Positions 22,366 to 33,780 of a stretch of DNA of 64,000 nt are shown one piece after another (within the stretch, counting starts at the first letter, position 1; each line of letters opens with the position of its first letter). The notes under the pieces are model-generated. The model made no database searches. It was not told the origin of the DNA and worked only from the letters and a program-made list of their open reading frames with translations. The DNA comes from Mesocentrotus franciscanus. Its lineage: Eukaryota > Echinodermata > Echinoidea > Camarodonta > Strongylocentrotidae. Position numbers and translations under genes: made by a program. The DNA is taken from NCBI GenBank assembly GCA_037976565.1, contig CP137679.1:13265207-13329206 (forward strand), read 5' to 3'.

Positions 22366-22636
22366 TGTCCCCCCTCCCTCCTCATACAAATTTGTGACAG
22401 GTCATTTACAGAACTTGTTTCTGACAAATTTGTAAATCTACTGACTTTGGAAACATTGTTTCCAAACTCTTCCTGACACCCCACAATATAATTTTTTCAA
22501 ATGATACCACTTTACTGTGGCCACATTAGTCCATCCTAGAAATGAATCACTTCCATACATTCTATTTACAAATGTTTAAAACATTTTGAAAAACAATCCA
22601 AAATTATCACATTTACTCCACAATTGTACTCATATA

Positions 22637-22808
22637 CAGTCAAACCTGCTTTAGTGACCACCTGTCTACAAAGACCACCTGTCTACAAGGACCACATTTT
22701 TGTTTCCCTTGAAAATGGTTTCTCATTGAAACATGTACTAAAGGAACCTGTCTACAAAGACCACTTTTTGTGTTTCCCTTAGGCGGTCGCTATAGACAGG
22801 TTTGACTG
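22637..22808. mobile_element. ~172 bp MITE with TA target duplication
   Basis: It begins CAGTCAAACCTG and ends CAGGTTTGACTG, exact inverted ends, flanked by TA (22635-22636 and 22809-22810) as for Tc1/mariner-type insertions. The interior is a set of repeats of TGTCTACAAAGACCAC. Confidence 0.85.
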
Positions 22809-22810
22809 TA

Positions 22811-24814
22811 TCTCTTTTATATATCTTTTCATGGTTTACCTACATATATTAAGGAAAATCAATTTCAAGATCACTGAATATTACACCATCATGTTTATAA
22901 ATAGACGTACATGTAGGCCTATACCTGTCAATTTTTATGTGAAATCTTTAGGTGTCCATACCATCTTGCATCTTCAACATTTGTGGCAATGTCTATAATA
23001 AGTTCCATGAGTTGGGTTCTTCTGTTAAAGTTAATCTGAGGAAAAGATATCGAAACGAAAGATAAAATCTTTCTCATAATTTTCCCTACATCTATAGGCC
23101 CTATCCGCATTTTGACATGTTTTCGCATTCGATAGAAAAATTGGTCATCTTTTAATAATTGTCTTATTATTGTTTCACAGTTCACAGACAACTAATTTAA
23201 CGAAAAGACAGCGCTCTTGTTTAAAAACTGCCCCACAAAATATACCTTTATGCTGTGCTCAGTTTATCTCATCAATTGAGCTTGTAAAGCTACATTAGCC
23301 CATCACAGTTCTACATATTCGCAAATGAGAACTGACATGACCAACTGAATTTGTCAACAACCATCATACCTTTCCTATTGTACTTTTGTCTATTTATCAT
23401 GTATTTCATCTTTTGCACAAGCTGCACCTTGAGCATTTGATTGTCAAGTGGATTTGGTGCCTTACAAATCTTATGTATTATTATTATAAATGACAGTCAT
23501 CTTGTTTCGTTCAGTACAACTCAATACCTCATCCACTTTGGCATGCCATGAACACATACTTTATAGAGTGGCATTAATAATAACACTTGGATCAGGGAGA
23601 TAGAAACACTGCAATTGAACAAATTAATTCATCAAGACAAATTATTTGAGATTTATCTAAAAGCCTTGATCTCGAGTCCGACTCTGAGAGTGGAAAAGGG
23701 CAGGAAAAATGCTCCACGCAGACGGCGAACTAGGGACATTTAATGTTTGGAACTTCACGAGAAAGAATGGCATCGTATGATTTGTTAGAATTTTCGCGAC
23801 AAAGTGATGTAGTAGTAGTAGAATATATTAGCGCCTATATAATTCATTGCCAGAGAAGTTATCTGTGAAAAACCGCTCATGTGACCGGAAACCGGGCAGG
23901 CAACATGCAGTAGATCTAGACTACTTTGACTTCGATGACTACTTCGATGACTATTTTAAACACACACAGATATGCATGCATGCGTACGGCATGTAGCAGG
24001 ATAGCACTAGCACTATACTGTAGGCCTACATACAAAGTCTATAGTATAGTATAGAGTCTAGTACTAGTAGTAGCAGTAGCAGTGCCATTGCCATTGTATA
24101 ATTAACGACTCATTTCACTTTTCAGAATAGATCCACCATTTAAGACCCACCTAGATTGGAATAGGGTAATCTGTTGCAGTATAACTCGAATTTATTCTGA
24201 TCACTGATGCAAGAAACTTACGAAATTGAACGGTTAACTTAAAAATGTAATTAGGTCTATGAGTTCGAACTTCTTCTTATTCTTTAATTTGCACGGAAAT
24301 TCCCGAGATTGTCCCCTAAAGTCTGGGAAGACTTTCCCGGGAGGTAAGGGGTAAGGCTGAAAACTAGCTCATGACGACAAAAACTGAAAAGTTCGAGTAG
24401 ATTGCACAGTATGTTATTTCCAAAACATCTAGATCTAGTATGAAATCCTGAAATAGTATGAAAGCACTAGAAAATAGAAATGTATCTAAAGTACATGGCA
24501 GTCATGATTGTAGCGGAATATATTAAATATATGGATAATTATAGCACGACTCACCTTCGAGTTTCTTGGGTCTTAGACTCAGAGTTCACCGCACAGAAAG
24601 ATCTCTTCTATATTTCGATCAAGCGACCAATAAGACTTTGGTCGTAGTTAGCGCAACAAAAGAATGATAGAATTCAGGCTATGGTGTCTTCGAAATAAAA
24701 AAACAAAAAGTGAAAATGTAACATGGATGATATTGATAAAGAGAAGAAAGATTGGACAAAAGCTTTCACCAGAGTCTCCAATGTCACAGCAAAATAACAG
24801 ATTTCATATCATAG
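22811..24814. other. Mostly anonymous DNA with one LINE tail
   Basis: At 23425-23478 there is a LINE 3' tail without coding sequence (CACCTTGAGCATTTG, GTGGATTTGGTGCCTTACAA, then ATTATTATTATA), the family inserted at 10261-10546. An 87-codon minus-strand frame at 22928-23191 has no recognisable domain. Around 24000-24090 there is AGTA/TAGC-rich low-complexity text. Confidence 0.5.
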
Positions 24815-25025
24815 CAAAACACGAGGGTAACCTCGCTTTTCATAAGGACCGCTATTCATAATTTGAGAAAAGGGTCTCTATTCATAATAGGACATGAGGG
24901 TCGCTATTGACAATGCGACGAGAGGGTCGCTATTCATATTACGAAATGAGGGTCGCTATATTATATTCATAATACGAAATGAGGGTCGCTATATAATACG
25001 GGGTGATCGAGGGTCGCTATTCATT
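24815..25025. repeat. Minisatellite, GAGGGTCGCTATTCATAA-type unit
   Basis: About seven imperfect units of 25-35 bp carry GGTCGCTAT or close variants (CGAGGGTAACC, AGGACCGCTATTCATA, AGGGTCTCTATTCATA, then GAGGGTCGCTAT five times), separated by AATACGAAAT-type spacers. Confidence 0.8.
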
Positions 25026-26452
25026 CAAAAATGAATATGAAATAAGCAATGAACAAAATGATAAGAAAGCGAAATATTGAATATGGGACACCCCACGGCT
25101 GTGGCGTAGCCGCGGTGGGGGGGCGTGAGAATTTTTTTTTATTTATTTATTTTTATTTAGGGGTGCGATATATATAGCCCTCGTAGCGACAAGGAGGCAG
25201 GATATAATGATAAATACAGAACAAACACAGGAAAAATACGGAATTTAAACATAAATATGCAATCAGGTTCAGAAAAAGGTAAACATTAATTAATTCGAGA
25301 CATAAATTCAAAGCAAACACAGAAAATATACATGTAATGATGTAATAATTATTCAAATCCATTTATAATCATGCTACGAGGGCTATTGATGTTACGAGGG
25401 CTTTAGCAGGGGCGGATCCAGGATTTTCCAATAGGGGCGGCCTGAAATGTAAAAATCGCGCCGATCGATATTTCGCTCAGTGGGGGAGTAGTGTGAGCAC
25501 TAAGTAAAATAAACAAAGAAACAAAAAAAACTCAAAACCCCTCCCATTGAGCAAACGAAAAGGAAAATTTGTAGTTACCATCTTTCTCTAAACTTTTTTG
25601 CCAGGTGGGGGCGGGCCGTCGGGCGCCCTCGCCCCACGTGGATCCGCGCCTGGGCTATATATATCCTACCCCAATTTTTACGCTACATGACGCGAAAAAA
25701 CCCTTCAAGGTCCGAAAGTGTTCAAGCCCCTATCCCCCAAAAAAAAAAATTTGAAGTGCCCCCTCATCCCTCTCCGGGCAGTAACTAGGCTCATGGTCCG
25801 GTCCAAACCCATTTGGTTTCGGTGTTAGGAAAGTTTCAGGAAATCAAGATTATGGATAAATGAAGTTAGGTTAATCAATATGATTACTCGTATCCTGAGG
25901 TATGATAATTCCTGGAAAACGAAAATCTATCAGTCTTCATTGGCTATTAATTGAAGAGCTTCTGGATGCCTGGATATGGCTGAGGCTATAATGATTTGTA
26001 GGTCCATAAGTCCTACTTAAACCTACTTGCTACAAAAACATTATTTTCGTTTATAAACAATTACTAGTTTCTGAAATAGCAAACTCAGTGATAGTGGGCC
26101 TGCTTGTTCTACTTAATGTCTCAGTGGCATAGCCTGGATAAGATTAGTCGGGGGCAGGGTAGTGGGGCAACATTTCCCATAAGGCGGACAAATTATGATA
26201 TGATAAGATGTTTTACTACTTTTTTCGTCACCGCAGGAGCGGGGAAATATATTAGCTAGATTATGGGGATGTCTCTATATAATTATCAAAGATAAAAGGT
26301 AAAATATACTTCTTAAAGAGACAAATATTCGGGGCCATGTGTAGCCCCCGCCCCGCAGCTACGCCACAGCCGCGGGGCGTCCCCCATCCAATATTTCCCT
26401 TTGTTATTACCATTTTGTTCATTGCTTATCTAATTTGTATGAATAGCGACCC
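25011..26452. mobile_element. ~1.4 kb element with ~110 bp inverted repeats
   Basis: The left arm (25011-25125) and the reverse complement of the right arm (26343-26452) share GGGTCGCTATTCAT, ATAAGCAATGAACAAAATG, GAAATATTG, then GGCTGTGGCGTAGC. The outer end of the left arm is the unit that forms the adjacent minisatellite. No transposase is visible inside. It resembles a non-autonomous foldback element; family unassigned. Confidence 0.7.
25407..25652. mobile_element. Nested hAT-like MITE, 246 bp
   Basis: Left end CAGGGGCGGATCCAGG and right end GTGGATCCGCGCCTG are inverted repeats. The 8 bp flanks GGCTTTAG and GGCTATAT agree at 6 of 8 positions, compatible with a decayed 8 bp hAT-type target duplication. 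It lies inside the larger inverted-repeat element. Confidence 0.65.
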
Positions 26453-26454
26453 GA

Positions 26455-26600
26455 ATAGCGATTTGAGATTATAATATGCCCTTTTAGTTTTAGGAACACG
26501 CATTTCTATCGAATTTTGACATTTCAATTTCAAGTTGAGGTTATATAATACGCCCTTTTTATAGGAACATGCAATTCTATTGAGTTTAGAAACTTAAACA
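26455..26600. repeat. Two ~70 bp tandem units
   Basis: Units at about 26460-26525 and 26533-26600 share GAG(A/G)TTATA, ATA.GCCCTTTT, TAGGAACA.GCA and TTCTAT.GA. Non-coding. Confidence 0.65.
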
Positions 26601-26904
26601 AATAGATGTAGGTAATTTTAAGCATTTTCAAACTATTGCTAAATAAAAGATTGAACTAAACAAAATATGAAATACTTGAGTTTCAAGTTATTTTTGGCCA
26701 GGTTTTCACAGTTGGTAAATTATATTAGAGCTTCAGATGGAAATCGGCCATTAATTAACGCATAACGTTTAATAAAATATATAACTCAAATTAACAGTAT
26801 TTAGATTTAAAGGCCATATAAAGTATTGTATAATATTTCAATAAGATAAAGAGCTTATCAAATTAAATGTTTTTGATCATTACTCCTAATTAGGGCGCAT
26901 ATGT

Positions 26905-27165
26905 TTGTCACGTGCCAATATTTTTTTTGTCTTCTGCAGATTGAAGTTAGGGCTCAAACCGGCATATCGAGGGCTTATCTACACAATAATGGCAACAATT
27001 CGGCTTTAAGTTTGAAGTCTTTCAAAAAAAAATCGTATGACGTTTCCGTTACATATTGATCCACACCATGTAAAAGCGGTAAATACTGCCAAACATGTGT
27101 CACATGCCGACAGTTTTTTCCGGGTTTCACCGTTTCAGATTGAAGTTGGGCTCAAACCGGTATTT
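26905..27165. repeat. Direct repeat pair of ~60 bp
   Basis: The segments 26907-26966 and 27097-27160 share TGTCAC.TGCC, CAGATTGAAGTT and GGGCTCAAACCGG, about 190 bp apart. The surrounding text shows no exon. Confidence 0.6.
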
Positions 27166-27540
27166 TTCCTTTTCGATTAGACGATTTGGAAACACTACAA
27201 CCCCGTTTGGTGGCTGGCTTCCTCATTAAGCGCTAACATTGTGGGCTTCCAACGTATTGGTCGCAGGCTTATTGGTCGCTAGTGTCAAGGGCTAGTCTCG
27301 TACGTACAGCCAATTGTATGGTGAAGTACTGTTCCGTTTGGGGCTAGACTCGTACGTTTAGCCATTTTTATGGTGTTATTAATTTGATATAAATTGTAGC
27401 CAACAAACGATTTGGGAGTAAACAGTACATCTCTCTTGTCTTATGTTACATAAAAATACAATATTAATGGTAAGATACAATCAAGTGGAGCAGAGTGGAG
27501 GTATATACATTTTAAGTCGATTTTTTAAGTTGTAGGGTTC

Positions 27541-27680
27541 AGGACGCATTTCGCCAGTGGACACATCTCGCCGTGACTTAAGCGGCGACATGTGTCCGAC
27601 CTAAGACACATATCGCCGAAGTAAGACGCGTCTCGCCACCCAATTTTCGGCGACCTGTGTCTGCGGACACAGATCGCCAC
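27541..27680. repeat. Cluster of GGCGACATGTGTCC inverted repeats
   Basis: GGACACATCTCGCC (27559-27572) faces GGCGACATGTGTCC (27584-27597), and GGCGACCTGTGTC (27649-27661) faces GGACACAGATCGCC (27665-27678). Related words ACACATATCGCC and ACGCGTCTCGCC lie between. The result is two back-to-back hairpins built from one unit. Confidence 0.75.
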
Positions 27681-27689
27681 CCGGACACT

Positions 27690-28004
27690 CTGGCCCGTGA
27701 CACCGGCAGAGACACGGATTCATCTGTAACCCAAGGATCACGGACTAACTGTCCGTATGTGAAAGATGTAGGACGTGCCTCCGTAAAAAAATGCAGTACA
27801 GCGACTGAGCTTCATGAATACATGGACATGACAACTGTTTATGAAGAGTGTTCCGTAGACAAGGACATGGATCCTGATTGTTATCGTGACTCTACAATCT
27901 CAACATCCAGGGCTAAAGTTCCGACGAATGCTCAAATGGCAGTAACTGCATTCCCACTTGGTGATAACAAAGTCAAAGTACGGGCAATACGATATTATTC
28001 TTGA
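27690..28004 (+). CDS. Possible terminal exon with tyrosine motifs (receptor tail-like), start uncertain
   Basis: An open frame ends at TGA (28002-28004) after about 100 codons. It reads DTDSSVTQGSRTNCPYVKDV, then HEYMDMTTVYEEC, then STISTSRAKVPTNAQMAVTA. It is hydrophilic with no membrane span. YMDM fits the YxxM site bound by PI3-kinase p85 SH2 domains, and VYEE is a second acidic tyrosine site. The likely start is a splice acceptor near GGCAG at 27703-27709. Frame upstream of that runs into the hairpin cluster and is not credible. It is the left edge of duplication copy B; copy A is broken (8395-8640). The parent gene is unidentified. Confidence 0.4.
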   Translation: MARDTGRDTDSSVTQGSRTNCPYVKDVGRASVKKCSTATELHEYMDMTTVYEECSVDKDMDPDCYRDSTISTSRAKVPTNAQMAVTAFPLGDNKVKVRAIRYYS

Positions 28005-28639
28005 ATACACCAAAAATATAATGGACTATCCTGTAGAACCAAACAGTACAAAGCTTAACATTATTTTGTTAATTTCATCGGTAGGTCGACATAGAAAATA
28101 TGGAACTTTAGAATAACACTCAATAAGGAAAGACCATGATGGATGTATTTTGAAAATATAAAGCTCATCGGAGACTTTGATTGTAGTGATGCACTTATTA
28201 TGATGTACTCGCAGTATCCTTTATTGCGTAACGATGTAAATTTGCCTGTAAATATTGTAAGAAAGGACGTTAATCCAACGATATTACGCTCCTCAGTTTA
28301 TTGATACTTTATAATAATAACGCCTATACTTTAATTACTTATAATATCGAATGTCACCAGCTGCTCAGTGAGGTTATGTAAATGGAGTGGTCCACTTCGA
28401 CACTCAATTTACAAGTATATGTATTATTTAACAAAAACTACTTGCAACAATAGCCTTCTATATTCTTAAAGATCTCATATTTCTGCATTAAAACAAATTA
28501 TGAAAATACATACAAAGTGTTTTAGGCTTAGCCGGATGATCCAGTAAATAATTGCCCTTCATTTCGGTATATACTCATTGCCCTCAATTAAATCAAATAG
28601 GTATATCCATGGATTGATTATACAGAAATAACTTGTTTG

Positions 28640-28741
28640 GGTTTGTCTGCGTGCGTGCGTGTGTGTGTGTGTGAGAGGTATAAAAGAAAGAGGATGTTTT
28701 TTGTGTGTATGTGTGTGTGAGAGAGAGAGAGAGAGAGGGAA

Positions 28742-28775
<34 letters not shown>

Positions 28776-28885
28776 GAGGGAGGTGGGAGGGGGATGAGGG
28801 GGTGGAGAAAGAGGGATGTGAAGGTGTTGTTGTTGTGTGTGTGGGCGTGTGTGTGTGTATGTGTGAGAGAGAGATAGAGGGAAGA
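28640..28885. repeat. Compound (TG)n/(GA)n microsatellite, copy B
   Basis: Counterpart of 9295-9545 with different run lengths. Apparent frames on either strand through it are compositional, including the long tail of the UGT frame past its donor. Confidence 0.9.
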
Positions 28886-28949
28886 TTGAGAGGGGAGGAG
28901 AGACGGAATATGAAGAAAAAGGAAACAAAGAGTTTAGGACGATACTGAC

Positions 28950-29168
28950 CTCCTCCAGTGACTTGGGAGACGCCGCCGACGGCCCTCCGACGGGGATCAC
29001 TTTGGGCGTGATGGGAACTGGGAACTCGAGAGCCACGTCCGTGCTGACCAGGTAAAGATCTGATCTGTCGTATTTCTCTAATATCGTCATCTCGGGGAGT
29101 AAACCGCGGAAAGCCTTATATTTCTCACATAATGGCAAGAAGGAGGTGACGTCAGGGAGGAAGATGCT
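28950..29168 (-). CDS. UDP-glycosyltransferase (UGT) exon, copy B, isolated
   Basis: On the minus strand the acceptor TTTAG is followed at 29168 by a 219 bp (73 codon) exon in phase 0, ending GAG then donor GTCAGT at 28949. It reads SIFLPDVTSFLPLCEKY, GLLPEMTILEKYDRSDLYL, then DVALEFPVPITPKVIPVGG and SLEE. The last block is the conserved UGT segment in which a hydrophobic strand leads to VGG before the UDP-sugar-binding half. The frame is intact, unlike copy A. About 14 of 68 residues differ between the copies by eye. No flanking UGT exon (for example one with the donor signature) is seen on either side, so this may be an exon relic or part of a gene with very long introns. Confidence 0.7.
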
Positions 29169-32100
29169 CTAAACCACATTTACAACGCGTCCGCGACGAA
29201 AAATCTCTTCGCCTAACCGAGCACAGGTCGTGAAGGTACTCCCAAATACCGAAACCGCAATGAAACAGAATCTTTTAACTTTTCGTAAGCGACCAGGAGA
29301 GCCCTTTGTATGCAGACAGAAAATGATACACCTAAATGAAGACACATGTTATTGATGTCACAAAGGCTTAATATAAGTTAAAGTACAATAACTTAACTGA
29401 TTGAAAACAATGAGCGTGTGTGCTGAAAGCTTGATTTGAATAACACGCCCGAAGTGGACACACGTATGTCTTATTATATCAATTTGTTGATCTTTTTTTT
29501 TTCGAATCGCAGCATTCCGTGTAAAACTGCCCCCGCTAATGCAGTACAAATAATTGATATGATTGACAAACCAGAGTCCACAGATGGACCAAAGAACATG
29601 TACACGTACAGAGTGTATACAAAATAATGCAACGAGATTTTCATGGGCAGCATAAGCTGCTAAACCATTTGTATTATAATTCCGTGGGTCATGTCTTAGA
29701 AGAATCTCCAAAACTCCGTATGAATTTCTCGAGGATTAAAGCTAAAAGTGCAAAGTTATACGTTGTTAAAATTTGTCAAGTTGTTTGACCTATACACATG
29801 CTGTTTTCCCTATTATATATTGAAATAGTATTCATACATGTGTTTTGGGGGCAGGGGGAGCTGATTGCGAAGGTCATGCCGGTGAGTAGTAACAGATCAT
29901 AATAACCGATTCCAAATAATTTCAGCAACCACTAAAGCTAGTCACATTGCTAGATGTAATAACATCGCACATACAAAGAATCTTGTGACACGATTGGTCT
30001 AAATGAGGTCACACGACAAAGGAAAGATTACATATCTTGACGGTCGTAGTGATATAGTAAGCAAATAATTACCGACTACCCTGGCGAGGGGACGAACTAT
30101 GACATCGCAGAGGTGAACTCGGCGCCATTATTTTGCCGAGCTGATGGCAAGGGAAGATAGTATAACCCTCGAGATCACCGGGGCAATGATAGTTTATTCA
30201 CCCGCCAGAGTGAAGGAGGTGATAAAATGCTTTATATCGCACATCAACAATTTTTTTTTCTCCAACCATAAGAAGAACGATGAACACAATAATTATTATT
30301 AATAATAAGTTATATACCACGTATGCGATTTGCATTGTCCTTCGGCACAGTAGCCTAATTATCTCATTATGTGCATGTTTAAGCGGCATCAGCGAAAAGA
30401 AGGCTATCGCTAATGATAACGTTAACGATATGCAACATATTATTTGTCATATGACCTCATATTAACACCAATCATGTTGCAAGCTTCTTGGTTTGTGGAA
30501 TATTAGTAATAAATACCTATCGCATGCGTGCTACTCTTTTTTTCTTCGCTGATGCCGCTTAGACATACACGCTATCATATCCCTCATACAAATTTCTTCT
30601 TCATGGATTTTGGTAAAGAGCTTCTTCATGTGATCATTTCATAATTCTATGGAAAGAGAAATGCCTCTGCGGGGGGAATAAGTGTGACGTCACACTTCAT
30701 ACCCATCACCAGCTACTGCTTAACTCTCTACCTGCTTCGGTAGAACAATGCCAGCAACAGTGGACTACCACTACCACATACAATGTGAATTTACAATATG
30801 ATTCTATGACATCTTTCCGTATTCACTTTCTTTAGCTTTCCCTTCAATTATTATACTCTGGTTGTAATATGTATCTTTTTTAAAATGGAAAATACACAAA
30901 ATTATAGCAAGAGAATAAACGTTACCATGAAGAACTCCCTACAAACCACAATTACCCCACCTACGGCGATGGCTATATGCTCCAATCGTTCGCGTGCACT
31001 GATCTTTACAGTTCATTGTCCGTGCAAGGGTTAAACGTGAGTGCTAGACATACCTCTCTCCATAATTTCAGTAAAAAATATACATTTTCTCTCAGAAGGG
31101 GCGGAGTCAGAACACTTATTAGTATTTTACCAAGGCTGAAAAAAAGTCCCCAAATCTATGGATTTGATTTTTAAAAAAAGGACTGGATTTTGCAAAATAA
31201 TCTATAGATTCAGTTAAAAAGGACTGGATTTAGCAAAATACATATTATAAATGTTTTTTAATTTTTATTGTGGACAGTGGCCTAGCCAAAGGAGAGGACA
31301 CGAGGGGCACATCGACCCCACGGCCAATGGCAAAATAAAGGCAAGGTGAACACCCTTCAAACTACCACTTTCACTGGAAGGCTTTGTTCCTCTCACGTTC
31401 CATTCACCTAGTACGAACGGTGCAGAAAATGACACCAATATCCCCTTCTCAATAGCTGGAGTCACCATACACCATTGAGGGGGAGGACCATTCATCCCCC
31501 CCTTAGCGCCGCTCTTGAATTATATAATAACTTGAAAGGTTAGAATCATCCTACAAGTAAAATGGCAATACAAAACAAACATTTCGAGAGAATAAGGAAA
31601 AACCTATGGGTCTGCAAACGATGTGCAACCGCGACATTTTATTATTAAGCAAATTGGCTACCATGGTACAAAGACATTTACAGTCGCACTTTGCGCCATT
31701 TTGGCTGTACTTGCGATGGTGTTTAACATAAATGAAATGATTTATTTGCAGAAGGTTATTTGAATTTGGCTTATCTACGACTATTTGCGAGGGAATAGAT
31801 TCCTGCACGATATCAAATTTTGAAAGACTGTCGAGCCGCCTGTAAGTCATAGTCGTTTCTATTCGCTTTATTTCCCCCAAAAGGTAACTGTGAGTTGCGT
31901 TTTCTGTATAGCATTTGCCTTTTCATTTTTGATAGCTTATAATACTATTTATTATTTATTTTTTCACAGTAATTGTGTGTGAATGTTTTGTTTGATTAAT
32001 CTAATTACACGTTCCGCTCTTAGATGATTAGTTACATTCAATTACAATGCAACGAATTAGAGCAAAGCACTTTTGATATTTAAGAAAATATGAATGTGCT

Positions 32101-32626
32101 CATCAAAATCATAAACTGAAAGAAAAATTGCATTGAAACATGATATTGTCACTCCATCGGTATGATTAGTCGTCCCGTCATAATCAAATGATAATTCTTG
32201 TTTCAAATCACAACGCCCCTTTGACAAATTTGTATAAATCCAACGCTTAATGTGTGCATGCTAATAAAAACGCGATGTAATATCAAAATAAATGGTTGCA
32301 CTACATATTTAATCTCATTCTATCACACTTCGACTTGGTAAATCTATTGTGTCTCCCCGCGGACTTTAGATTGAGAGATAGTAAATGAATGTTATTTGAA
32401 AATGTCAACGAACTCTCTCCCGCACTCTTCTTCTGTTATGTTGGATGTGTCTGCCAAACAGGTTTTCATGGCATGTGTTTGTAAAGACGAGGCATATTGT
32501 CTCTTATGGTAAGCTATAATTGATTGATGAATCATAGTCATTACTTCAAAGAGGAAAACAAAACACATTCCACCTAATGCATTGCATCATAAACACAGGC
32601 GAGTGATACTGTTCACAATATGTGCA
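29169..32626. other. Duplicated non-coding DNA, copy B
   Basis: Counterpart of 9981-13782. A weak plus-strand terminal-exon candidate lies at 29511-29627: a T-rich tract and CGCAG acceptor, then IPCKTAPANAVQIIDMIDKP and a tail ending YTYRVYTK before TAA. Copy A keeps the frame with three replacements. Beyond about 30425 the text becomes almost identical to copy A. Confidence 0.4.
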
Positions 32627-32870
32627 GGTGTCGTGGTATAGAGGATCATTCACTTGACTCTCAATCCAAGGGTTGAGGGTTCGAATCTCAACCCTACACT
32701 AACGTACTATGGCAAGACATTAATACACATTTGGTACTCTCAACCCCGGTATAAATTGGTACCTGACATTCGCTGAGGGCAATAATAATTGCTGGGCCCT
32801 CAGGAAGAAAATTATTGAAGCTGATGAGGTTTCCCCGGGTGGAAACAAATTGTTAATATGATTATTTTGT
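32627..32870 (+). mobile_element. tRNA-derived SINE, copy B (first)
   Basis: Counterpart of 13783-14025, differing at only a few bases (for example GTATAGAGGATC against GTATAGTGGATC in the A-box). Confidence 0.88.
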
Positions 32871-33065
32871 TCTAAAAATTATTATGATCATTATCATATT
32901 CACTAAACACATTATTGTTGCCAAATATGATAACGAATCTGTCATGTTATTCGGGGGAATTATTTTCGATGATGTAATTGTCATCTATCAATTTTCAAAA
33001 TTGATAATAGGATTCGTTTCTGGATCACAATCGTCATTAAACAAACTCTTATTATTGTGATCTAG

Positions 33066-33122
<57 letters not shown>
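33066..33122. repeat. (AT)n microsatellite, copy B
   Basis: About twice as long as its counterpart in copy A at 14221-14252. Confidence 0.92.
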
Positions 33123-33123
<1 letters not shown>

Positions 33124-33566
33124 TTATACATACGCAATAGTACTTATTACCATGAAATTCAAATGAACTTATTCTCCAATGCCTCCTCTCGGTTTGTACA
33201 GTAACTTGTCCTTATGTGTAATTGGCGTTCCCAACAAAAGCATTTGCTTTCCGGTTCTTCGTCTCCTTTTGCTTTTAAATTTATTTACTGTACTGTTTTT
33301 TTTTTAAAAATATATCATTGACAAATGAGAAACAAATAAATGTGAATTTCATTCATTTGTTCATTCACATGGATCAGTCGTGAAACATATCAACGTTAAG
33401 AGTTGATTATTCCCCTTCATGAAAATCCTCCCGACAGCTAATTGAGTCATGACGCCGCTGACCAGACTAGTTTATTTAATCTAAGAATCAGACCATGTAT
33501 ATATATACAATACTCGACAGGCAGATAGCTGTTAACATTGACCATAGTCAAGTAACCCTCTGTGGG

Positions 33567-33780
33567 GGTGTCGTGGTATGTGGAGGTGTCGTGGTATAGT
33601 GGTTTATTCACTTGACCCTCAATCCAAAGGTTGAGGGTTCGAATCCCAGCCCGGTACTTACGTCGTTTGGCAAGACGTTAATCCACATTTGCCACTCTCA
33701 CTCAGGTGTCAATGGGCACCAGGCAATAGTGAGAGTAATACTAATTGCAGGGTACTCCGGAAGAGGAGAATTAAAATGCG
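33567..33780 (+). mobile_element. tRNA-SINE with doubled head, full length (copy B)
   Basis: It has the same tandem-duplicated GGTGTCGTGGTAT head as copy A, but the body continues: CAGCCCGGTACTTACGTCG, GGCAAGACGTTAATCCACAT, CTCAGGTGTCAATGGGCACC, CTAATTGCAGGGTACTC. It shows what the copy A deletion removed. Confidence 0.88.

Noticed and set aside
22928..23191. 87-codon minus-strand frame with an internal acceptor-like CCTCAG
   Set aside because: No recognisable domain, and the possible donor lies after the stop. Length is not exceptional for AT-rich DNA of this size.
24815..25025. CRISPR-like spaced repeats
   Set aside because: Units are degenerate, spacers are themselves similar, and the context is clearly animal; it is a minisatellite.
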